In this document: piece after piece, positions 1 to 6,088 of the stretch | Layout: every line of letters begins with the position of its first letter | Position numbering within the stretch: the stretch's first letter is position 1 | Source: Oscillospiraceae bacterium | Lineage (GTDB): Bacteria; Bacillota; Clostridia; Oscillospirales; Acutalibacteraceae | DNA length: 16,839 nt | Assembly (NCBI GenBank): GCA_003517915.1 | Contig: DOZQ01000151.1 | Span: forward strand, 1 to 16,839 | Direction: 5' to 3' | Program-made: the position numbers and the translations under genes | Notes under the pieces: generated by a model | Told to the model about the DNA's origin: nothing | Database searches by the model: none | Seen by the model: only the letters and a program-made list of their open reading frames with translations

Positions 1-14
1 GAAAGACATGACAC

Positions 15-74
15 ATAGCAAATTAATACTTATTGTCTCTGTGGTATATAAGCCACGTTTTATTAATTTGCTAT
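15..74. repeat. 13-bp perfect inverted repeat just after the DUF3048 gene
   Basis: ATAGCAAATTAAT (15-27) and its exact reverse complement ATTAATTTGCTAT (62-74) frame a 34-nt interior that itself contains a small GTGG/CCAC stem (41-44 with 53-56). The right arm ends 3 bp before the stop codon of the minus-strand DUF3048 gene, so its transcript would fold here. There is no long U-tract after the left arm within the window, so it is not a textbook intrinsic terminator. It could be a 3'-end hairpin or one side of a small foldback element. Confidence 0.5.
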
Positions 75-76
75 AA

Positions 77-1171
77 TTAATCAGAGAAGCTTGCGCTGTG
101 TGATTCGGGGCCAAGAGATATCCAGGAATTGCCCGCGTTTACTGTAAGGGGGCTTCCATCTGCCTTTTTGAGCTTTAGACGGTCATCGTAGCCGCCCTTT
201 TCCCATAAAATTTCTACTTCATTCCCTTCGGAGTAGTAGTATCCGGTGCCCGAATCAAGCCCGATTTTGAGATGAAGATTATCGGGATAGAACCCTACAT
301 CGGTAAACAGCACGAAAATATTCTTGACACTCAGCTGTTTGTCATTAAAGTGATCGATATGCGGCTGGCCGTTTTGACTTTTCAGATAATTTTTTCCGGC
401 GGGATCATAAACATAATCGGAATAATAATAATCGGAAAAAGCCACATGGACATTTTCGGCTTTGCCGCCCGACAGCTTGGCCGATTCGTCCGGCAAAGCG
501 AAATCAAAAACCGGGGATTTATATTCGTCCGCGATTTCTTTTTGCACTCCGCTTTTTTCCAGTGCGTCCATAAGCTCCGCGCCCGAGGTAAACAGCCGGT
601 GTTCATAGGGCAGTCCGTTGTCGACGCGGTGGCTGGCATACGAGTATTTATCGTCGATGTTAAACGCGTCCAGCCCTGTTTCGCTTACATGAGGCATGGC
701 ATATACAGGGTCGCCGCCCGCGTGAACATATATCGCGTCGTGTCCGGCGGCCAGGTCGGTATAAACATAACGGGCGGAACGCACACTGCCAAGCTCACCC
801 GCCTCGGCGGGATCACCGAACAGCGCCATAAGCCGCGTGATACCGCCTTCGACAAGCGCCTCATAAACTATATCCGCGCAGCTGAGTCCCGACTGTACCG
901 CCTGAGCTGCCGAGACATTGTTTATCATAACGGCGAAAGGACGCATGCCCACGGCGGAGTCCGAAAGGTCGTAAAGCCCGGTTAAAGGATTTATATTGCC
1001 TTTTGGTAGCTGAGGCTCACTGCTCGGCGCGGGCTCGGAGGAAGAAACCGCAGGTTCAGACGAGCTCGGCGGTTCCTGCTCCTTTTTACAGGAAACCGAG
1101 CTAAAAATAAGCGTTATAAGCAGCAGGCTCAGCGCGATTTTTTTGACAGTCCTTATATTCAATATTTGCAC
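77..1171 (-). CDS. DUF3048 domain lipoprotein (YerB-like)
   Basis: Predicted surface lipoprotein of 364 residues. The N-terminus has basic residues, a hydrophobic stretch (about 12-25) and a lipobox ending SVSC at Cys28, followed by a Ser/Pro/Glu-rich linker (about 33-55) that would span the wall. The rest matches the DUF3048 family as I know it: NPLTG near residue 61, MRPFAVMINN near 76-85, a GGITR segment, and the paired N- and C-terminal halves. The family is widespread in Firmicutes (YerB in Bacillus); its biochemical role is not established. The start drawn is GTG, but GGAG lies only 1 nt before it. TTG at codon 4 (1160-1162) sits 10 nt from the same GGAG and may be the true start; the signal peptide is kept either way. 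It is monocistronic here, divergent from the small-protein gene. Confidence 0.85.
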   Translation of the reverse strand: MQILNIRTVKKIALSLLLITLIFSSVSCKKEQEPPSSSEPAVSSSEPAPSSEPQLPKGNINPLTGLYDLSDSAVGMRPFAVMINNVSAAQAVQSGLSCADIVYEALVEGGITRLMALFGDPAEAGELGSVRSARYVYTDLAAGHDAIYVHAGGDPVYAMPHVSETGLDAFNIDDKYSYASHRVDNGLPYEHRLFTSGAELMDALEKSGVQKEIADEYKSPVFDFALPDESAKLSGGKAENVHVAFSDYYYSDYVYDPAGKNYLKSQNGQPHIDHFNDKQLSVKNIFVLFTDVGFYPDNLHLKIGLDSGTGYYYSEGNEVEILWEKGGYDDRLKLKKADGSPLTVNAGNSWISLGPESHSASFSD

Positions 1172-1200
1172 ACTCCAAAAAAATGATTTAATATAACTAT

Positions 1201-1239
1201 ATTATACCTTATTATACCTCATTTTGCGCGTTTTGACCA
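1201..1239 (-). promoter_or_regulatory. Putative promoter of the DUF3048 gene
   Basis: Read on the minus strand, TGGTCA (1234-1239), a 17-bp spacer and TATAAT (1211-1216) form a sigma-A-like promoter. A second TATAAT follows at 1201-1206 because of a tandem 10-bp repeat (ATTATACCTT/ATTATACCTC). Transcription would begin about 30 nt before the gene. The -10 is perfect and the -35 is 4/6. Confidence 0.5.
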
Positions 1240-1325
1240 TAAATTTTTACCGGGATTTAAGCGGTATTTTTTATAAACTGCATCAATTTGCTACAATTGC
1301 CATATTCTTAAACCTCTAAAAAGTG

Positions 1326-1340
1326 TTATTGCGGCAATAA
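1326..1340. promoter_or_regulatory. 15-bp palindrome next to a -10-like box, upstream of the small-protein gene
   Basis: TTATTGC-G-GCAATAA is a perfect 7-bp inverted repeat around one base. It abuts TATAAC (1341-1346), a possible -10 for the 61-residue gene. No good -35 is visible 17 bp upstream, which would fit an activator- or repressor-controlled promoter. Seen directly: the palindrome. Inferred: the operator role. Confidence 0.4.
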
Positions 1341-1373
1341 TATAACTGAAATAAATTTTTAGGAGGTTATATT

Positions 1374-1559
1374 ATGTATCGGAGACATGGCGCCGGCAGA
1401 TTTATCAAAGGCATGGGTACCGGATTGGCCGCTGGGATGACGATTTACGCCGTGGGAAGTGTTATGCTGAAAAATAAAAAGAACGTGAGCAGAAATGCCG
1501 GCAGGGCAATAAAAGCGGTGGGTTCTTTCATAGACAATGTACAATATATGATGAAGTGA
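1374..1559 (+). CDS. Small basic membrane-associated protein of unknown function (61 aa)
   Basis: A 61-residue protein that I do not recognise as a named family. The case that it is real is strong: AGGAGG at 1361-1366 with 7-nt spacing to ATG, a perfect terminator directly downstream, and a palindrome with a -10-like box upstream. The N-terminus is rich in Arg/Gly. Residues about 15-31 (GMGTGLAAGMTIYAVGS) form a glycine-rich hydrophobic stretch that could cross or lie in the membrane, followed by a basic KNKK segment and an amphipathic C-terminus. Similar short glycine-rich, YtxH-like proteins are common as hypotheticals in Clostridia. It is a single-gene transcript, convergent with the histidine kinase operon. 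The opposite strand also carries a 61-codon frame, but that one has no ribosome binding site. Confidence 0.75.
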   Translation: MYRRHGAGRFIKGMGTGLAAGMTIYAVGSVMLKNKKNVSRNAGRAIKAVGSFIDNVQYMMK

Positions 1560-1571
1560 GCAAACCGATAA

Positions 1572-1612
1572 AAAAGCCCGAAAACCCTTTGCTAATGGGT
1601 TTTCGGGCTTTT
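1572..1612. terminator. Bidirectional intrinsic terminator
   Basis: A perfect 16-bp stem (1572-1587 with 1597-1612; arm AAAAGCCCGAAAACCC) closes a 9-nt loop. The T-run ends the plus-strand small-protein transcript, and the A-run on the left becomes a U-tract for the minus-strand operon that ends with the histidine kinase at 1630. Confidence 0.92.
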
Positions 1613-1629
1613 ATCTAGGAATAATATAA

Positions 1630-2673
1630 TCAACGCCCGCCCTGCGGCAAAACAGCCAGCGACAGCGTAACCTTTGTACCCGCGCCCTGTGCGCTGACTA
1701 GCGAAACGCCGTAATCCTGCCCGTATATCAGCTTGATACGTTCATTGACATTTGCCAGCCCAATGTTCATCTTTTCCTCATGCCGTTCGGATTCCCCGTT
1801 TCCTTCGTAAGGCGCCGGCTGTGCGGACAGCTTCTCGCTCAGCGAAATCAGTCTTTCCGGCGGCATTCCCACTCCGTCGTCCTCAACCGAGATTTCCAGC
1901 CTTTTTTCAGTGCGAAAGGCTCGCAGGATTATACGCCCTTTGCCGGATTTAGGTTCCAGACCATGTATCAGCGCGTTTTCAATAACCGGCTGCACAAGCA
2001 GCTTGGGGATTAGAAGCTGTCTTGCGTCCTCGTCGATTTGCGCGTCCAGCTCAAATTTATCGTTGAATCGAATGCGCTGAATTTTGATATAGCTGTCAAT
2101 GTTGGCCAGCTCCTCGCTCAGGTGGATCAGGGCGCCCTTTTTGCTGATGCTGTAGCGGAAAATATCGGCCAGCGCCTTGGTGGTCTCCGCGATTTGGGTT
2201 TCGCCGCAGCACAAAGCCTGTCCGCGAATCGTCTCAAGGGTGTTGTAGAGAAAATGCGGGTTGATTTGATTTTGCAGCGCGTTGATCTCCGCTCGCTTGG
2301 TCATAAGCTTAGCCGACGCCTCACGCTGCAGCAAAAATTGCAGCAGCTCGGTCAGGCTGCCCGATGCCTGCTCCGCGCCGGCATAGTTTACACCGGTTTT
2401 TTCCGCCGCTTCCCGCAATGAATTTACCGATTTTTCCAAATCAGCGACGGTGCGGAATACCAGCCGCGCACATATATAGATATTCGCGGCGCAGATTAAA
2501 ACCGCCGCCGCCACCAGCAGGCTGTCGGTCGTTATCCGGCCCTCGCCTAACAGCGTATGCCACACTCCCAGCCGGAAAGAAAGCCAAAAACACACCGCTA
2601 AAAGGAGCGCCGTGCCCGCAAGCTGAAAACAAAGCGCGCTTCGCATATACTGCTTTTTCCATTTTTTAATCAT
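1630..2673 (-). CDS. YesM/LytS-type sensor histidine kinase with minimal sensor region
   Basis: Membrane histidine kinase of 347 residues, expected to phosphorylate the response regulator encoded just upstream. Two hydrophobic segments (about 13-35 and 50-73) are separated by only about 14 residues, so almost nothing is outside the cell. YesM relatives usually carry a large extracellular sensor there. A helical linker (about 75-120) leads to the His_kinase domain with the phospho-acceptor His140 in QNQINPHFLYNTLE. The HATPase domain has an N-box with Asn233 (QPVIENALIHG), a G1 box DDGVGM (265-270), a second glycine segment (IGLANVNERI, 304-313) and GAGTKVTL (330-337). All catalytic motifs look intact. 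It overlaps the regulator gene by 8 bp (translational coupling) and is the last gene before the terminator. The missing sensor suggests that it takes its signal from another protein, perhaps the degenerate ATPase of the same operon. Confidence 0.92.
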   Translation of the reverse strand: MIKKWKKQYMRSALCFQLAGTALLLAVCFWLSFRLGVWHTLLGEGRITTDSLLVAAAVLICAANIYICARLVFRTVADLEKSVNSLREAAEKTGVNYAGAEQASGSLTELLQFLLQREASAKLMTKRAEINALQNQINPHFLYNTLETIRGQALCCGETQIAETTKALADIFRYSISKKGALIHLSEELANIDSYIKIQRIRFNDKFELDAQIDEDARQLLIPKLLVQPVIENALIHGLEPKSGKGRIILRAFRTEKRLEISVEDDGVGMPPERLISLSEKLSAQPAPYEGNGESERHEEKMNIGLANVNERIKLIYGQDYGVSLVSAQGAGTKVTLSLAVLPQGGR

Positions 2674-4255
2674 TGCCCGTCATCAACCTTCTGTATTCGC
2701 CCGGCGTAACTCCGACCAGCTTTTTAAAAGATTTCCCAAAGTTTTTTGTATCGTTATATCCCACCAGCTCCGAGATTTCAGAAAACTTATAGGCCGGATT
2801 GCGCAGCATTTCTTTTGCGGAGCCGATGCGCTTTGCGATCAGATATTTTTTAAAATTCTCCCCTGTTTCCCGCTTAAACACCTCGCAGAAATAATTGGGA
2901 TTCAGGTTTACCTTTTCGGCCACCTCACTGAGACTTATGTCCTGCATGTAGGCACTTTCAATATATGCCAAAGCCTTTTGCACAGCGGGCCCCGCCATAT
3001 TATTTTCGCTTTCCGCCCGAAGGGCGGTCAGCTCCGCGGCAAAATCCCCGAGCATCTGCTTTATTTGCCCTATGGAGCCGGCGCAGGCGAGCATACGCCG
3101 CTTGTCGGCAAATAGACGGCGGCGCTTGTCCTCAGTAAGAGGCGCGCTGCTTTCAAACAGCAACAGCATCTGATTGATTCCGCGCATCAACAATTCGGGG
3201 TGCCTTTGCGCTTTTGCCATAAATCTGTCTACAGCGGCACTCACCAGCTTGCTGAGCGTGTCGATCTGTCCGCTGTCAAAGGCTTGCTTTAGGCTGATTT
3301 CAAAGTTCGGGTAAAGCATCTGCTGCTCGTTTTGAGCCGTATGCGGTTCGGTGCGGCTGTTATAGACGCGGTTCGGGCCGTGCACCAGCCGCGCCATCTG
3401 CATCTCGCGCATGCGGCGGTAGCTGCACTGCAATCCGCCTATCTCACGCACGGCCTCGCCGATACCCATAGTCACGCCGCAGGCGGGCCGGGATGAGAGT
3501 ACCTCCCCGAACATCTCCGTCAGCGACTGCTCTATTTTAGGGATTTCTCCCTGTGCGTAATTGAGCACCAGAATAACCTCTTGATTAAGCGTCAGAGTCA
3601 GCATTTCGTAGCAGTCGGCCGGAAGATTGACCTGCCAGATAGCGCGGGTGATCCACCCGTTTATTTCCTGCTCCAGCTCCGCGGAATCTATAAAAACCCC
3701 GACTATCATATATTCGCCCCGGCAAAAGCTCAGGCGAAGAAGGGTGTTGAGGGATGAGACGCTCTCAGCCGCTTCCCCCGTGCCCTCAAACAGATTTAAA
3801 AAAGTCTGCTTTCGGAGCTTTTCCATCATCTCGCCCATCGAGCTTTGCAGACGCTTTTCTTTTTGCTGTTCGGCCTGCTTTTGCAGCTGCAGCTCGGCCG
3901 CCTTGCCTACATATTTCCCCAGCTCGGCCTGATCTATGGGCTTTAGCAGATACCCCAGCGCGCCGTAGTCCAGCGCGGTGCGGGCATATTCAAAATCGTT
4001 GTAGCCGCTGATGATTATAAACATGGGGCCGTCGCCGCTTTCGCTCATCTCACGCATAATATCAAGCCCCATTATCCCCGGCATGCGGATGTCGGTAAGA
4101 ACAAGCTGAGGCTTCAGCTCTCGTATCCCGGCCAGGCCCTCACGCCCGTCGTGGTATACCCCGGCGACCCGAAACCCGAAATCCTCCCACCTAAGCAGCT
4201 TTTCAAGCATTCGCGTTACCCAAATCTCATCGTCAATAATTACAACGTCCATCAT
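2666..4255 (-). CDS. YesN-like response regulator (REC + AraC-type HTH)
   Basis: Cytoplasmic transcription regulator of 529 residues, partner of the downstream kinase. The receiver domain (about 3-120) has the acidic pair Asp8/Asp9, phospho-acceptor Asp55 (VLTDIRMPG), Ser83 in IISGY and Lys105 in LLKPID. A long central region (about 120-420) has a Gln/Lys/Glu-rich coiled-coil start and no motif I can name. The C-terminal ~105 residues are an AraC/XylS double helix-turn-helix: ISLSEVAEKVNLNPNYFCEVF is the first half and FSEISELVGYNDTKNFGKSF the second, with the typical end GVTPGEYR. It overlaps the ATPase gene upstream by 4 bp (ATGA) and the kinase downstream by 8 bp. By analogy with YesN-type regulators it likely activates a nearby uptake operon. 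The importer at 7288-11866 is the obvious candidate, but no experiment is visible in sequence. Confidence 0.93.
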   Translation of the reverse strand: MMDVVIIDDEIWVTRMLEKLLRWEDFGFRVAGVYHDGREGLAGIRELKPQLVLTDIRMPGIMGLDIMREMSESGDGPMFIIISGYNDFEYARTALDYGALGYLLKPIDQAELGKYVGKAAELQLQKQAEQQKEKRLQSSMGEMMEKLRKQTFLNLFEGTGEAAESVSSLNTLLRLSFCRGEYMIVGVFIDSAELEQEINGWITRAIWQVNLPADCYEMLTLTLNQEVILVLNYAQGEIPKIEQSLTEMFGEVLSSRPACGVTMGIGEAVREIGGLQCSYRRMREMQMARLVHGPNRVYNSRTEPHTAQNEQQMLYPNFEISLKQAFDSGQIDTLSKLVSAAVDRFMAKAQRHPELLMRGINQMLLLFESSAPLTEDKRRRLFADKRRMLACAGSIGQIKQMLGDFAAELTALRAESENNMAGPAVQKALAYIESAYMQDISLSEVAEKVNLNPNYFCEVFKRETGENFKKYLIAKRIGSAKEMLRNPAYKFSEISELVGYNDTKNFGKSFKKLVGVTPGEYRRLMTGND

Positions 4256-5751
4256 ATCTGCACATCTCCCTCGGTTTCGGTCAGCCGTATAATTTCCTCA
4301 TACGAAAGCCTGTCTCCAGCAATTTCCCCCGGGCTTCGTCCGCCCCGAATCACCAGAGTGCGGTCGCAGCATTGTACAAGAGGATCAATCTTGGAAAAAA
4401 TAATAACAATTCCGCATGTTTTTCTTATTTCCTCAAGAATATCGCGCAATATCAGCACACTTTCGCTGTCCAGCTCACGGTTCGGCTCGTTTAATATAAG
4501 CACGCGCGGATTGCCGGCCATGCAGCGCGCCAGGGCGATTTTCGCCAGCGCCGCGCTGTTCAGCCGTCCGAGATTCTGGCCTATATCGTTATCGACCCCA
4601 AAACGCTCGCAGTATTCGCGGGCCAAAAGCTCTTCCTTTTTGCGGCTCAAAACTCCCAAGGAGCTTATCCGGCTCAAAACCCCCTGTGAGATATTCATAT
4701 AAACGGGATCACAGTCCGAGAGCAGCATCCGCTCCCGCCTCTCAAAATACAGGCCGATGCCGCTGCGCTGGGCGTCGCGCGGGGAGGTGAGTTTCCGCCG
4801 GACTCCTTCCACCCAGACGGTTCCGCCACGCATGGGAAGACCGCCAGCCAAGCACTCCGCCAAAACGGATTTCCCGTTTCCCGTAAGCTCGGTAATCCCC
4901 AAAATCTCCCCCAAAGCCACCGAAAAAGAAAGTGACTCAAGCGTCCCGGCACTTAAGCGCTCCACCCTAAAGACCTCTCTTCCGGGCGGAGCCGCCGTGT
5001 TTTGCGCCAAGGCCTTCCACCCGGGCGCGGTTTTCCCGTACATCAGGTGCCTGAGCGTGTCCTTGTCGAAATTTTCCTTGGGCAGTTCGGCAACGATGCA
5101 GGCGTTTCTCAGCACCAAAATCCGGTCGGTCAGCCGTATTGCGTCCTCGTAATTGTGCGTGGCGTATATAATCGCGGCGCCGTCTTTAGCCGCCCGCTCG
5201 AAAGTCCTTTTTAGGTTCGCCGTCTCGCTTTCTGAAAAGGAGTTCGCCACCCCGTCAAACACCAGCACGCGGGGGCGCGCGGCGAGCTGACGCGCTACTT
5301 GCACCTCTTTCATCTGAAAGTAGGAAAGCGACGGCGGCATCGCTTTGGGATTTATATCGAACTCGAAATATTTCAAAATCCGGCGCGCGTTTTCATAGAG
5401 TGCATGGCGGCTATAGTAAAGCTTTGGATTTTTGTCAAGGCCGATTATCAGATTTTCCGCTACCGTCATGTTGGGCAGCAGCTGCGGCTCCTCGCTGACA
5501 TAGCCTATTTTGCCGCGTATGGCGTCTCTGGGTGAGCGGAGGTTAAGCTCGGCGTCGTCGAGAAAAATATGCCCTGAATCCGGCGCCATTATCCCCGCGA
5601 AAATCTGCGCCAGAAGGGTTTTCCCTACACCGTTTATGCCGGCAACGCCGAGAATCTCCCCTTTGTACAGGCTAAGGGAAATGTTTGAAATGATTTTTTC
5701 ACCGTTCCGGCTCAGGGTAAGATTGCGTGCCCGGAGCACTTCGCTTTTCAT
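4252..5751 (-). CDS. RbsA-like double ABC ATPase with degenerate signature motifs
   Basis: A 499-residue protein with two tandem ABC domains, like the sugar importer ATPases (RbsA/MglA/XylG). Domain 1 keeps Walker A (GINGVGKT, 38-45), Walker B Asp166 and the switch His199. The catalytic Glu is Gly167 (VLVFDGVAN), the Q-loop Gln is replaced (YVSEEPQ) and the LSGGQ-type signature reads LSYFQM (142-147). Domain 2 has a weak Walker A (ELTGNGKS, 288-295) and LNSAALAK (397-404) in place of LSGGNQQK; its Walker B is ILNEP (Asn421 for Asp) and its switch His is gone (IIFSKID). Both signatures are lost but the fold seems preserved, so it probably binds ATP while hydrolysing it poorly. Start is ATG with AGGAG at 5759-5763. 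It is first in a translationally coupled unit with the regulator and kinase. I infer a sensory rather than a transport role; an unusual working transporter subunit is the alternative. Confidence 0.85.
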   Translation of the reverse strand: MKSEVLRARNLTLSRNGEKIISNISLSLYKGEILGVAGINGVGKTLLAQIFAGIMAPDSGHIFLDDAELNLRSPRDAIRGKIGYVSEEPQLLPNMTVAENLIIGLDKNPKLYYSRHALYENARRILKYFEFDINPKAMPPSLSYFQMKEVQVARQLAARPRVLVFDGVANSFSESETANLKRTFERAAKDGAAIIYATHNYEDAIRLTDRILVLRNACIVAELPKENFDKDTLRHLMYGKTAPGWKALAQNTAAPPGREVFRVERLSAGTLESLSFSVALGEILGITELTGNGKSVLAECLAGGLPMRGGTVWVEGVRRKLTSPRDAQRSGIGLYFERRERMLLSDCDPVYMNISQGVLSRISSLGVLSRKKEELLAREYCERFGVDNDIGQNLGRLNSAALAKIALARCMAGNPRVLILNEPNRELDSESVLILRDILEEIRKTCGIVIIFSKIDPLVQCCDRTLVIRGGRSPGEIAGDRLSYEEIIRLTETEGDVQI

Positions 5752-5762
5752 CTTTTAGCTCC

Positions 5763-5782
5763 TATAGTCAAATATGACTATA
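5763..5782 (-). promoter_or_regulatory. Palindrome abutting the ribosome binding site of the degenerate ATPase gene
   Basis: TATAGTCA-AATA-TGACTATA is a perfect 8-bp inverted repeat with a 4-nt centre. Its edge base is the last base of the AGGAG at 5759-5763, so a bound protein, or the RNA hairpin itself, could block translation or transcription of the ATPase-regulator-kinase operon. The half-site TATAGTCAAAT recurs near 12131-12141 and, with one change, near 12753-12763. Confidence 0.5.
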
Positions 5783-5814
5783 ACTGCGGGCGACAAAAAT
5801 GCCGCCCACAGTTA
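5781..5814 (-). ncRNA. Leader RNA stem-loop upstream of the degenerate ATPase gene
   Basis: On the minus-strand transcript, a 12-nt arm starting TAACTGTGGGCG (5814-5803) pairs along its whole length with CGCCCGCAGTTA (5792-5781) using a single G-U pair, closing a 10-nt loop. It is followed at once by the 5763-5782 palindrome, giving two stacked hairpins directly before the ribosome binding site. No U-tract follows, so it is not a simple terminator. It may be a leader element, an RNA stabiliser or a DNA operator. I do not recognise a known riboswitch class. Confidence 0.45.
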
Positions 5815-5826
5815 TGTTGTGCCAAT

Positions 5827-6073
5827 CCCGCAGATAACCTTGCCATTTACTTTATTATGCTGCGGTTCGCTATGTTATATGTATTTAGAGTCTGTTCACA
5901 TAAACGCATACACACGTCTTTTTGACAAGTTTTCCGCCCTACTATGTTCAAATTTTTCGGCATAAACAAATTATTCCTGCAAAATTTCGCCTTGTATGAC
6001 GAAAAACTTGCTTAAAAATCCGCGCATAGCCGTCATGTGAACAGACTCAAGGATTACGCCGTTTATCTGCGGG
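5827..6073. repeat. 11-bp inverted repeat pair flanking the foldback element
   Basis: CCCGCAGATAA (5827-5837) and TTATCTGCGGG (6063-6073) are exact reverse complements. The right copy lies 15 bp downstream (on the minus strand) of the M24 peptidase stop. With the 161-bp foldback element (5888-6048) removed, the arms would be only 64 nt apart, so they may be an original end-of-operon stem that was interrupted by an insertion. Confidence 0.45.
5888..6048. mobile_element. 161-bp foldback element with 14-bp terminal inverted repeats (MITE-like)
   Basis: GAGTCTGTTCACAT (5888-5901) and its exact reverse complement ATGTGAACAGACTC (6035-6048) bound a segment whose two halves stay imperfectly complementary to the centre. 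Examples are CAAGTTTTCCGCC at 5926-5938 against CAAGTTTTTCGTC from the opposite arm, and AAATTTT runs in both arms. No reading frame of note lies within. This is the structure of a miniature inverted-repeat element mobilised by a transposase elsewhere. No clear target-site duplication is visible (TTTA on the left, AAGG on the right), and I cannot name the parent insertion sequence. It sits between the importer operon and the sensory operon, where it could also act as a large RNA hairpin. Confidence 0.65.
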
Positions 6074-6088
6074 GTTTACATAAAGACT

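Noticed and set aside
272..985. 237-codon plus-strand frame inside the DUF3048 gene
   Set aside because: Antisense shadow of a clear family gene. No ribosome binding site and no recognisable domain.
5781..5814. Intrinsic terminator of the importer operon
   Set aside because: The stem is good but no U-tract follows and it lies 275 bp past the last importer gene, directly before another ribosome binding site.
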